Both the position numbers and the translations under genes were made by a program. Below the pieces are notes generated by a model. That model was given only the letters and a program-made list of their open reading frames with translations, did not search any database and had not been told where the DNA came from. From assembly GCA_964467455.1 (NCBI GenBank), contig CAYXQJ010000010.1, forward strand, positions 34,587-98,586: a stretch of 64,000 bases of DNA, read 5' to 3'. Origin of the DNA: OLB6 sp964467455 (lineage in GTDB: Bacteria > Bacteroidota > Ignavibacteria > Kapaibacteriales > Kapaibacteriaceae). This document shows positions 25,674-33,427 of the stretch, one piece after another. Each line of letters starts with the position of its first letter. Positions within the stretch are counted from its first letter, which is position 1.

Positions 25674-25691
25674 CGGCGCCCGAGGGCGCCG
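25674..25691 (-). terminator. GC-rich hairpin after rpsO
   Basis: CGGCGCCC and GGGCGCCG pair perfectly around GA (or a CTCG tetraloop on the minus strand). It follows the rpsO stop by 11 bases but lacks an immediate T-run, so it may be a pause, processing or weak termination site between rpsO and pnp. Confidence 0.55.
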
Positions 25692-25701
25692 CTGACCATG
25701 A

Positions 25702-25968
25702 TCACTTACGCAGACCGAGTGAAGCGAGGATATCGCGGTAACGCTGGATATCACGCTTCGCCAGGTACGACAGCAGGCTCTTGCGCTTGCTTACCAACAT
25801 GATCAGGCCACGACGTGAGTGGTGGTCCTTCTTGTTGGTTTCGCAGTGAGCGCTCAGCTCAGCGATATGCTCGGTAAGAAGTGCGATCTGCACTTCCGGC
25901 TTGCCAGTGTTCTTGGCATCGCCACCGAACTTCGCCACGATCTCGGCTTTCTTTTCTTTAGAGATCAT
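25702..25968 (-). CDS. rpsO: Small ribosomal subunit protein uS15
   Basis: 88 residues, standard length. S15 binds 16S rRNA early in 30S assembly. The family blocks TGKPEVQIALLTEHIAELSA, HHSRRGLIMLVSKRKSLLSY and LAKRDIQRYRDIL are all present. The ATG overlaps the ribF stop (ATGA), and its ribosome site GGAG is within the ribF 3' end. The order ribF-rpsO-pnp is widely conserved. Confidence 0.97.
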   Translation of the reverse strand: MISKEKKAEIVAKFGGDAKNTGKPEVQIALLTEHIAELSAHCETNKKDHHSRRGLIMLVSKRKSLLSYLAKRDIQRYRDILASLGLRK

Positions 25969-26912
25969 GATGTACTCCGATGATTGATAGTGAATTGATA
26001 CTCAAGTGTATGATTACGGTCTTCGAGAAGTTGTGCTAACAACGCCTCCTTCGAATCGAACTTTTGTTCAGCTCGAAGGAATCGTCGGAACGTGATCGTC
26101 AGCGTCTGGTCGTACAGGTCGGCATCCAGATCAAGGAAGTGAACTTCCAACGTCGAGGTGCGATCATCCGTGAACGTTGGCCGTGTGCCGATGTTGGCCA
26201 TGCCCACAACCGTACGGTCATCGATCACTGCCGTCACCACATACACACCATCCCCCGGCATCAGTTTGTGTTCGTCAAGGGGCTGGATGTTTGCCGTCGG
26301 CACGCCGATCGTTCTTCCACGCCCATCACCACGAACCACACGCCCCTTTACAGAATAGGGTCTGCCCAACATGCGAGTGGCATCTTCGACCTTTCCGTCG
26401 CGAAGCGCAGTACGGATCTTGGTGCTGCTCACCACAACATCGTCGCAAGCAAGCGGTGGCACACGTTCGATGGTGAAACCACATTCAGGGCCAAGACGCT
26501 GCAGCAAGTGTTCATCACCACCACGGTCCTTGCCGAACATGTGGTCATGTCCGATGAGCATGTGTTCGACGCCGATACCTTCCACGATGATGTTGCGGAT
26601 GAACTGCTCGGCAGATGTGGCCGCAAACTCACGCGTGAAGGGGATCACTACCACAACATCGATACCAAGGGCAGCGAAGACCTCGCATCGTTCGTCGATG
26701 GTGGTCAACAACTTCACCGGCGGACGATCCGGCTTTTGCAAGACGATCTGTGGATGGGGTTCGAAGGTAACCACCACCGTCCTTCGTCCAGCGTCCTTCA
26801 TGCGTTCGATGATGCCCCTGTGTCCACAATGCACACCATCAAATGTGCCGACCGTCACAACGGAGTGACGATCGAAGGGAAGTGCTTGTTCACCGTAGCG
26901 GACCGTGATCAT
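25965..26912 (-). CDS. ribF: Bifunctional riboflavin kinase / FAD synthetase
   Basis: 315 residues. The N-terminal FAD synthetase (nucleotidyltransferase) has VGTFDGVHCGHRGIIERM (residues 21-38), VVTFEPHPQ, LIGHDHMFGKDRGGD and the SSTKIR motif (about 166). The C-terminal riboflavin kinase has GRGRTIGVPTANI (about 197) and VGMANIGTRPTF (about 237). It makes FMN and FAD. Residues KDAGRRT (39-45), between the two N-terminal motifs, are encoded by three CGTCCNN heptamers (26778-26798) of the dispersed 7-base repeat. Overlaps truB and rpsO by 4 bases each. Confidence 0.95.
   Translation of the reverse strand: MITVRYGEQALPFDRHSVVTVGTFDGVHCGHRGIIERMKDAGRRTVVVTFEPHPQIVLQKPDRPPVKLLTTIDERCEVFAALGIDVVVVIPFTREFAATSAEQFIRNIIVEGIGVEHMLIGHDHMFGKDRGGDEHLLQRLGPECGFTIERVPPLACDDVVVSSTKIRTALRDGKVEDATRMLGRPYSVKGRVVRGDGRGRTIGVPTANIQPLDEHKLMPGDGVYVVTAVIDDRTVVGMANIGTRPTFTDDRTSTLEVHFLDLDADLYDQTLTITFRRFLRAEQKFDSKEALLAQLLEDRNHTLEYQFTINHRSTS
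26778..26798. repeat. Three heptamers of the CGTCCNN family inside ribF
   Basis: CGTCCTT, CGTCCAG, CGTCCTT in register, read on the minus strand as KDAGRRT. Short enough that chance cannot be excluded, but it matches the intergenic array at 37694-37831 unit for unit. Confidence 0.55.
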
Positions 26913-27634
26913 GATGCAACGACCTCCGTGATGGCTGTGCGCATCTGTTCGATGGTGACAGCGTCGGCAACGTTGTATTCACCGATCGCTGTGCGTCGCA
27001 ACATCGTCACATAACCGCCGCATCCAAGCATGGTGCCCAGGTCGCGGGCGACGGAGCGGACGTAGGTGCCTTTGGAACACCACATCGAGAATCGCACCAT
27101 GGGCCACGAGATCTCGACGTTATCAATGGCGTGGATCGTCACCGTTCGTGGACGTGGTTCGAACTCTTTGCCCTTGCGGGCGAGGTCGTATTGCCGACGT
27201 CCTTGATGTTTGATAGCGCTGAAGGCCGGCGGGATCTGTTCGATGGTCCCGACGAATGTCTGCAGTGCCGCTTCGATCTGTTCTGCCGCGATGGGCTCGA
27301 CGTTCTCGCTGATCACTTCTTCGGCACCACGATCATCCGTTGCCGTGGTAGCACCAAGCTTCACTTCAACATCGTATCGTTTGTCGGCATCCTGGAACTG
27401 GTTGATGTCCTTTGTGGCCTTGCCAAAGCAGAGGATCAACAAACCCGTTGCCAGCGGATCCAACGTGCCGGCATGACCGACGCGTTTGACGCGCGTACAA
27501 TTGCGCAGCTTAGCCACACAATCGAACGACGTCCAATCAAGTTCTTTGTCAATGAGCGCAACGGCTCCGTCCGTTCGTGCGGACAATAGCCATTCTTCCA
27601 CCATCGAACGTGATGAGATCATCGATGCCGACAT
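26909..27634 (-). CDS. truB: tRNA pseudouridine(55) synthase
   Basis: About 241 residues. TruB makes pseudouridine 55 in the T-loop of tRNAs. The signature KRVGHAGTLDPLATGLL holds the catalytic Asp in HAGTLDP; FVGTIEQIPPAFSAIKHQGR and GTYVRSVARDLG are also typical. The start is uncertain: ATG 27634 (used), 27622 or 27604 are in frame and none has a clear ribosome site. Only about 11 bases separate it from rbfA. The last four bases overlap ribF. Confidence 0.93.
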   Translation of the reverse strand: MSASMISSRSMVEEWLLSARTDGAVALIDKELDWTSFDCVAKLRNCTRVKRVGHAGTLDPLATGLLILCFGKATKDINQFQDADKRYDVEVKLGATTATDDRGAEEVISENVEPIAAEQIEAALQTFVGTIEQIPPAFSAIKHQGRRQYDLARKGKEFEPRPRTVTIHAIDNVEISWPMVRFSMWCSKGTYVRSVARDLGTMLGCGGYVTMLRRTAIGEYNVADAVTIEQMRTAITEVVAS

Positions 27635-27644
27635 TGTCGGCCGA

Positions 27645-28004
27645 TCAAGCGTCACCATCATCCTTTGGCTTGACGCTATCCAAGATCGCATTGATGCGGA
27701 TCGCGCGATCAAGGGTATCGTCGATATAAAATTTCAACTGCGGCACATACCGCAACCGCACGCTCTTGCCAAGATGATGGCGCAAACGTCCGGCATGTTC
27801 CAGTTCGATGTGTTCGAGCACTTCCACCGACGTCTTGTTGCCGCCGTACACGCTCAAATACACCCGTGCTGTTTGGAGGTCCGGGCTTACCCGAACTTCC
27901 GTCACGGTGATGAATCCAGCCGAGATCTCTTCGGCGATCCGTTGTAGGGGGCCGGCAAGTGCCTTTTGGATCTCACCTGCCACCCGTTCTGTTCTGATCG
28001 ACAC
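27645..28004 (-). CDS. rbfA: 30S ribosome-binding factor A
   Basis: 119 residues. RbfA binds immature 30S subunits and helps 16S rRNA 5'-end maturation. RTERVAGEIQKALAGPLQRI, GFITVTEVRVSPDLQTARVY and LRYVPQLKFYIDDTLDRAIR follow the single KH-like domain of the family. It sits 3 bases after infB. Confidence 0.94.
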   Translation of the reverse strand: MSIRTERVAGEIQKALAGPLQRIAEEISAGFITVTEVRVSPDLQTARVYLSVYGGNKTSVEVLEHIELEHAGRLRHHLGKSVRLRYVPQLKFYIDDTLDRAIRINAILDSVKPKDDGDA

Positions 28005-28007
28005 GAG

Positions 28008-30914
28008 TTAGGCCAGCTTCCGTTTGATCTCAATGGTTTTATATGCTTCGATGATGTCGCCAATCGACAGATCATTGAAGCCGTTGATGTTGATACCGCA
28101 TTCGTAGCCGGTGTCGACTTCGCGGACATCGTCCTTCACACGCTTGAGCGACTGAAGGGTGCCCTTGAAGATCTCGAAGCCTTCGCGAAGAACGCGGACC
28201 TTGTCGTTGCGGTTGATCTTGCCCGACTGCACGTAACAGCCGGCGATCGTCCCCAACTTGCTGATCTTGAACAGTGCTCGCACTTCCACAGTGGCCGTGA
28301 TCTCTTCTTTGATATCGGGCGAGAGGAGGCCTTCCAAGGCAGCTTGCACTTCGTTGATACAGTCGTAGATGATCGAGTAGAGGCGCACATCTACCGATTC
28401 GTTCTCTGCCAGCTTGCGGATCGCCGGCGGAACGTTCACTTGGAAGCCGACCACGATAGCGTTGGACGCAGCGGCCAGCATCACGTCGGATTCCGAGACA
28501 GCGCCAACGGCGCGATAGATGATGCGTACTTGCACTTCCGGCGTGGCAAGCTTGAGCAACGAGTCGGAGAGGGCTTCGAGCGAACCGCTCACGTCGGCCT
28601 TCACGATCAAACGCAGCTCCTTGACGCCGCCTTGCTGGATCTGTGCAGAGATGTCGTCAAGCGTCATGTGACGCATGCCGCGGAACTGTTGTTCGCGACG
28701 GAGCTGCTGACGGCGGACGGCGACGTCGCGCGCTTCAGCGTCGGTCTCCATCTCGATCATCACATCGCCGGCATTGGGCAGGCCGTCAAAGCCCGTCACC
28801 TGCACCGGCATGGCCGGGCCGGCAGAGTCGACCTTGTTGCCACGTTCGTCGGTCATCGCACGAACACGGCCGGCGAACTGACCGCAGACGAAGATGTCGC
28901 CGATGTCGAGCGTTCCCTTTTGGACGATGACAGTGACGACATTGCCCCGCCCCTTATCAACATGGGCCTCTATGACGGTTGCACGAGCCGTACGATCGGG
29001 GTTTGCCTTGAGGTCGAGGAAGTCTGCTTCGAGGAGGATCTTCTCCAACAACTGGTCTACGTTCAGACCGGTCTTGGCTGAGAGTTCAACACACTGCGTC
29101 TTGCCGCCCCATTCTTCGATGAGGACGCCATGTTCAGAGAGTTGCTGTTTGATCTTGTCGATGTTGGCATCGGGTTTATCCACCTTGTTGATGGCAACCA
29201 CGATGGGAACGTTCGCTGCTTGAGCGTGGCTGATGGCCTCGATGGTCTGAGGCATCACCGAGTCATCGGCTGCAACCACGAGGATCACGATGTCCGTTAC
29301 CTGCGCACCGCGAGCACGCATGGCCGTGAAGGCCTCGTGACCCGGCGTGTCGAGGAACGTGATGTGGCGTCCGCCCGGCACCTGCACCTGATAGGCGCCG
29401 ATGTGCTGCGTGATACCACCGGCTTCGCCGGCAACAACGTTGGCATTGCGGATATAGTCGAGGAGCGATGTCTTGCCGTGGTCAACGTGACCCATGATGG
29501 TCACGATCGGCGGACGCGGCTCGAGATCTTCCGGTGCATCTTCGATGTCTTCAACGTCTTGTTCTGCTTGATCGTCGAGGAAGTCGACTTCAAAGCCATA
29601 GTCAGATGCGATGAGTTCGATCGTTTCACGGTCGAGGCGTTGGTTGATGGACACCATCAAGCCAAGACCCATACACTTCATGATGATGTCGGCAGCCGTC
29701 ACGCGCATCATGTTGGCAAGGTCGGCCGTGGTCACAAACTCCGACAGGCGGAGTGTTGATGATTCACGGGCGCGTTCTTCCTGACGAATGGCCTCCTTCT
29801 CCTCGCGCACCATACGCTTGCGCGCACGTACCTTGGAGCGGCCGGCACCCGGACCGCGATCTTCCATTCCGGAGAGCGTCTGACGGATGGCCTTGTTGAC
29901 GTCGGTTGGCGAGAACGTCTCGCGTCCACCGCGAGCACCGCGTTTCTTCTTATCCGCTCGTGGTGCTGTGGAGCCACCGGGGCGAGCATTCGGGCCGAAG
30001 TTCGGCGTCGATGATGTGCCACCGGCCGGGCGTTGTCCACCTTGTCCTTCGGTGCGCTTAACGGCATCACCGATGGTTGGGCGGCTTGTGCCGGCATCAC
30101 GCTGACGTCCGCGCTGTTTATTGCGATCGTCTTGCTTCGGTGCAACGTCGATCTTCCCCAACACCGTAAGGCCACGGAGCTTCGGTGCACCACCGGCCTT
30201 GTTGAGTTCGACTTCGATGACACCTTTACGCTTGCGCTTCTTCTTTTCGTCCGAATCGGCATCGCTCTCGGCACCTTCTGCCTTCTTGGCTTCTTCTGCC
30301 TTCGCTTCTTCTGCCTTCGGTTCTTCTGCCTTAGGTTCTTCCACCTTGGGCTTTTCGGGTGCAGGGGGCGGTTGGCCGACCTTTGAAAGATCGATCACTT
30401 GTCCGACCTGCGGACCTTTTGGTGCCGTGGCTTCTTCGACGGCTGGTGCCGCCGATGCCGGCTCTTCGGCCACGATCGGTTCGGCAACCGTCGGTGATGC
30501 TTCGATCACGGGTTCTGCTACCGGCGTTGGTGCCGGCGCTTCCACCACCGGTGCTACCGGCTCTGCCGGTGCAACCACTTCGATGATCGGTGCCGCTTGT
30601 TCAGCGGCAGGTTGTTCAACTTCGTGTTCGCGAACGTGAGACTCTTCGATCGTGTCCATCGACACGCCCGTACCGGTCTCCATCAGCGTCTTCCGCACGG
30701 CGGCCTGACGCTTTACTTTTTCGCGCACCTTCTCGGCAGACTTCAACTCTTTGGAGAACTTATCGGTAACGATGTCCACCATTTCGTCCGTCAACACGGC
30801 CGTGGCCTTGTTCTCGATGGAGAATCCCTTCGAGACCAAGTACTCCACGATCGCATCTCGTCCGATGTTGATCTGCGTTGCGATCTTGAACAGTTTGGTG
30901 CCTTTTTCGGCCAT
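28008..30914 (-). CDS. infB: Translation initiation factor IF-2
   Basis: 968 residues from ATG 30914 (MAEKGTKLFKIATQINIGRD); a GTG two codons earlier is also in frame. IF-2 brings initiator tRNA to the ribosome in a GTP-dependent way. A long low-complexity N-terminus (Ala/Pro/Glu/Lys, about 90-370, with repeated EPKAEEPKAEE) precedes the G domain: GHVDHGKTSLLDYIRNANVV (about 475), DTPGHEAF and NKVDKPDAN. Domains II-IV follow to the C-terminus (GYECGININGFNDLSIGDII). Middle gene of the nusA operon. Confidence 0.97.
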   Translation of the reverse strand: MAEKGTKLFKIATQINIGRDAIVEYLVSKGFSIENKATAVLTDEMVDIVTDKFSKELKSAEKVREKVKRQAAVRKTLMETGTGVSMDTIEESHVREHEVEQPAAEQAAPIIEVVAPAEPVAPVVEAPAPTPVAEPVIEASPTVAEPIVAEEPASAAPAVEEATAPKGPQVGQVIDLSKVGQPPPAPEKPKVEEPKAEEPKAEEAKAEEAKKAEGAESDADSDEKKKRKRKGVIEVELNKAGGAPKLRGLTVLGKIDVAPKQDDRNKQRGRQRDAGTSRPTIGDAVKRTEGQGGQRPAGGTSSTPNFGPNARPGGSTAPRADKKKRGARGGRETFSPTDVNKAIRQTLSGMEDRGPGAGRSKVRARKRMVREEKEAIRQEERARESSTLRLSEFVTTADLANMMRVTAADIIMKCMGLGLMVSINQRLDRETIELIASDYGFEVDFLDDQAEQDVEDIEDAPEDLEPRPPIVTIMGHVDHGKTSLLDYIRNANVVAGEAGGITQHIGAYQVQVPGGRHITFLDTPGHEAFTAMRARGAQVTDIVILVVAADDSVMPQTIEAISHAQAANVPIVVAINKVDKPDANIDKIKQQLSEHGVLIEEWGGKTQCVELSAKTGLNVDQLLEKILLEADFLDLKANPDRTARATVIEAHVDKGRGNVVTVIVQKGTLDIGDIFVCGQFAGRVRAMTDERGNKVDSAGPAMPVQVTGFDGLPNAGDVMIEMETDAEARDVAVRRQQLRREQQFRGMRHMTLDDISAQIQQGGVKELRLIVKADVSGSLEALSDSLLKLATPEVQVRIIYRAVGAVSESDVMLAAASNAIVVGFQVNVPPAIRKLAENESVDVRLYSIIYDCINEVQAALEGLLSPDIKEEITATVEVRALFKISKLGTIAGCYVQSGKINRNDKVRVLREGFEIFKGTLQSLKRVKDDVREVDTGYECGININGFNDLSIGDIIEAYKTIEIKRKLA

Positions 30915-30926
30915 AAACACTTTCTA

Positions 30927-32423
30927 TTACTCTTCGCTTTCGCCGTCCGAACCTTCTTCGGCCACAGCTTCTTCGTCAGCTTCTACTTCTTCAACTTCGT
31001 TCAGTTCGGGAGTATCCTCGGCATAGCTCTCGCTTAAGTCGTCCGTCGTCCCGCGTCCGTCGTCCGTCGTTTCTGATGATTCGGTTATTCGGTTATTCGG
31101 TTGTTCGGTTGTTTCCTCGAGGGATTCTTCGAGGGAACGGAGCCAACGTGGGTCTTCGCGTTCTTCGAACTCGTCGAGCATGACCTTGCGGACCTCGAGG
31201 ATGCGTTCCTTCGGCATGGTGCCGAGAAGTACGAGTGGATCGGCTTCGAGGAATTCGCGGGCCGTATCGATACCGGCGGCAATGAGCTTGTCGTACAATT
31301 CCTTGCCCAGCTCGTCGCGGAACTCGATGAGTTCGATGTCCTCCGCCCCCTCCTTCACAAGAGAGAGTGAGAAGCCGGTGAGCTTCGAGGCAAGACGTAC
31401 GTTGACGCCGTTGCGGCCGATGGCGAGTGATACTTGATCATCGGGAACAACAACAGTGGCCTGGCGTGCTTCGGCGTCGATGGTCACTTCGCGGACCTTC
31501 GCCGGCGAGAGGGCGCGGGCGATGAACAGGCGCGGATCATCGGTGTATTCGATGATGTCGATGTTCTCGTTGTTGAGTTCGCGAACGATGGCATGAATGC
31601 GGATGCCCTTCATACCTACGCAGGCGCCGACGGGATCGACGCGTTCGTCGAATGAAGTGACGGCCACCTTGGCGCGCTCACCCGGTTCGCGGGCGATGGA
31701 GCGGATCTCGATGATACCGTCGTAGATCTCAGGGATCTCTTGTTCGAACAGGCGAGCCATAAAGCGATCATCAGAACGCGACAGGATCAAGTCGGGCAGG
31801 CCGGTAGCGCCGCCGGAGCGACGTACTTCCTTGAGGATGGCCTTGACCTGCTGATTCTTCTTGAGGCGTTCGGTGGGGATCTGCTCTTCACGCGGAAGGC
31901 GCATCTCCACCTTGTTGTGCATCACGAGGATGTTGTTCGGACGGACCTGATAGATCTCGCCGATGATCACTTCGCCGACGCGCTTGATGTACTCTTCGTA
32001 GATGTTGTCTTTCTCAACGTCGCGGATACGCTGGTTGAGATTTTGAATGGCTTGCGAAACCAATCGACGTCCGAAGGAATCCGCGATGTTCTCAAGCGTG
32101 ATCTCCTCGAGGTATTCGTCGCCGACCTCGAGTTCTTCACCCGTGAGTTCGAGCACCTGCTGCGGTGTGGTCTGTGTTTCGGGATCTTCGATCTCCTCAA
32201 CAACTTCCTTCATCAAGTAGATCTCGATGTCGCCCTTTTCCATGTTCACGATGCAGTCAAAGTTGGCGTTCTCGCCATACTTCTTGCGCACCATCATCTT
32301 AAGGGTCTCTTCAACGATCCCTTGCAACAGGTCGCGATCGATACTCTTCTCACGAGCCATCTCGGAGAATGCATCGATGATCAACTTCTTGTTGTCGACC
32401 TTTGGTTTGACTTTTCTTCTCAT
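30927..32423 (-). CDS. nusA: Transcription termination/antitermination protein NusA
   Basis: 498 residues. NusA binds RNA polymerase and modulates pausing, termination and antitermination. It has the N-terminal domain (about 1-125), an S1 domain (about 130-200; VGEVIIGEIYQVRPNNILVM), and two KH domains (about 225-350; DPVGACVGMKGIRIHAIVRE, VSLAIGRNGVNVRLASKLTG). After a short helical part (to about 435) comes an unusual acidic tail. Within it, residues about 437-465 (TEQPNNRITESSETTDDGRG) are encoded by two repeat families, the GGTTATTC octamer and the CGTCCNN heptamer, both also found between genes. Confidence 0.96.
   Translation of the reverse strand: MRRKVKPKVDNKKLIIDAFSEMAREKSIDRDLLQGIVEETLKMMVRKKYGENANFDCIVNMEKGDIEIYLMKEVVEEIEDPETQTTPQQVLELTGEELEVGDEYLEEITLENIADSFGRRLVSQAIQNLNQRIRDVEKDNIYEEYIKRVGEVIIGEIYQVRPNNILVMHNKVEMRLPREEQIPTERLKKNQQVKAILKEVRRSGGATGLPDLILSRSDDRFMARLFEQEIPEIYDGIIEIRSIAREPGERAKVAVTSFDERVDPVGACVGMKGIRIHAIVRELNNENIDIIEYTDDPRLFIARALSPAKVREVTIDAEARQATVVVPDDQVSLAIGRNGVNVRLASKLTGFSLSLVKEGAEDIELIEFRDELGKELYDKLIAAGIDTAREFLEADPLVLLGTMPKERILEVRKVMLDEFEEREDPRWLRSLEESLEETTEQPNNRITESSETTDDGRGTTDDLSESYAEDTPELNEVEEVEADEEAVAEEGSDGESEE
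31040..31114. repeat. Heptamer and octamer repeats inside nusA
   Basis: CGTCCGT, CGTCCCG, CGTCCGT, CGTCCGT (31040-31067) then, after 15 bases, GGTTATTC, GGTTATTC, GGTTGTTC, GGTTGTTT (31083-31114). The octamer is the same as the six-unit array at 32472-32519 that separates nusA from rimP. Confidence 0.9.
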
Positions 32424-32438
32424 TTCGTTCCTCGTGTG

Positions 32439-32519
32439 CTCGTTCCTCGTTCCTCGCTCGGAATGACACTCGGTTATTCGGTTATTCGGTTATTCGGTTA
32501 TTCGGTTATTCGGTTATTC
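32439..32519. repeat. TTCCTCG and GGTTATTC repeats between rimP and nusA
   Basis: Several TTCCTCG words (about 32439-32462, including TTCCTCGCTCGGAATGACA) are followed by six perfect GGTTATTC octamers (32472-32519). The last octamer ends on the first base of the rimP stop codon. Confidence 0.92.
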
Positions 32520-32974
32520 TAGAACTTCAACACGACCTTTGCTTCATTCACATCTGCCGCTGCGACCGTAACCGCTTCGGCAGTTTCTTTCTTGGACTTC
32601 TGTTGTGGTAGCACATCCAGACCGGTATCATCTGCACGAAGGAGTTTCCCTTCGATGACGGTGCCGTCGGTGCGCTTCACACTCACTGTGCGTCCAACAC
32701 TCTTTGTCAATTGCCACAAGTACTTCACCGGTGCGTCAGCTCCGGGTGAAGACACGTCGACCGCCCGTAGGCGGTCGTAAAATTCACCACCCTCCAGTCG
32801 TGCATCAATGCCACGACTGACCGCTGTGCAATGGTCGTGCGTCACACCGTCTACGGCGTCGATCAACACTTCCATCACCAGCTGCTTCAGCTGTCCCCGC
32901 AGGATCAGTTCAATGAGCGTAACCCCTGCCTCTTCACAGGCTTCTTCGATGGCCGCCCGTACGTCCGACGGCAT
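32519..32974 (-). CDS. rimP: Ribosome maturation factor RimP
   Basis: 151 residues from ATG 32974 (MPSDVRAAIEEACEEAGVTL), which fits the family start; a TTG six codons earlier is possible. RimP assists 30S maturation. Its N-terminal alpha/beta domain has LKQLVMEVLIDAVDGVTHDH and RGIDARLEGG, then DVSSPGADAPVKYLWQLTKS, typical of RimP, before the C-terminal Sm-like domain. First gene of the rimP-nusA-infB operon. Confidence 0.93.
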   Translation of the reverse strand: MPSDVRAAIEEACEEAGVTLIELILRGQLKQLVMEVLIDAVDGVTHDHCTAVSRGIDARLEGGEFYDRLRAVDVSSPGADAPVKYLWQLTKSVGRTVSVKRTDGTVIEGKLLRADDTGLDVLPQQKSKKETAEAVTVAAADVNEAKVVLKF

Positions 32975-33015
32975 CTCCGGCGCTACTCCCAAACGAACTC
33001 TCCCGATGGTTCCAA

Positions 33016-33038
33016 CAAAAAATGGGCTCGACAGCCCA
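33016..33038 (-). terminator. Terminator-like attenuator in the rimP-nusA leader
   Basis: On the minus strand TGGGCT-GTCG-AGCCCA is followed directly by TTTTTTG, a compact Rho-independent terminator shape, ending about 42 bases before the rimP ATG and lying downstream of a good -7 box. The operon encodes NusA, which affects such hairpins, so attenuation by NusA is a reasonable inference. Confidence 0.55.
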
Positions 33039-33056
33039 CCCCTTTTTCAGCGACCA

Positions 33057-33064
33057 CAAAATTA
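33057..33064 (-). promoter_or_regulatory. -7 promoter box of the rimP operon
   Basis: TAATTTTG on the minus strand is an exact TAnnTTTG match, giving a transcript start near 33050 and a leader of about 75 nt that includes the terminator-like hairpin. No clear TTG -33 box. Confidence 0.45.
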
Positions 33065-33091
33065 GTAAAATTTTCCACAGCCACCCCCAGA

Positions 33092-33163
33092 GGACTGCGT
33101 GTTAGACTTTGTGTAGGACTTCGTGTAGGACTGCGTGGAGGTCTTCGTGGAGGACTTCGTGGA
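33092..33163. repeat. 12-base GGACTTCGTG repeat, 6 units
   Basis: Six units in exact register: GGACTGCGTGTT, AGACTTTGTGTA, GGACTTCGTGTA, GGACTGCGTGGA, GGTCTTCGTGGA, GGACTTCGTGGA. Same family as the right edge of the window and the insert in the DUF1624 gene. Confidence 0.93.
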
Positions 33164-33427
33164 GGTAAACCTTTCAATTAGCCGACGCCTAACCTTGCAA
33201 TCAGCCGATACATTTTCCTTCAATTCAGGCCGTTCGCACTATCTAAGTACCTACTTCATAACGAGTTAGATCTATACCTGCGTCAGGATCTCGACAACCC
33301 GAATTCGCCCCTTTCGCCTTTTCCCCTTTTCGCGTTTTCGCCCTTTCCCGCCCTTTCTCCCTACTTTTGTACCTTATTCTCTAGATCTAACTTCTAGCCC
33401 TCTAGCTATCTAGCTGACTAGCTGACT
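33164..33427. other. Intergenic region with simple-sequence tracts
   Basis: No gene seen. Positions 33302-33360 are C/T-rich words (TTTCGCC, CCCTTT) and 33390-33427 holds CTAGC/TGACTAG words running into the ATG of the next gene. Between 33173 and 33300 I see only unique AT-richer sequence. Confidence 0.6.
33362..33369 (+). promoter_or_regulatory. -7 promoter box of the acyl-CoA dehydrogenase gene
   Basis: TACTTTTG is an exact TAnnTTTG match 58 bases before the ATG at 33428. Confidence 0.4.

Noticed and set aside
27966..29081. Long plus-strand reading frame opposite infB
   Set aside because: Same reason; antisense shadow of a GC-biased conserved gene.
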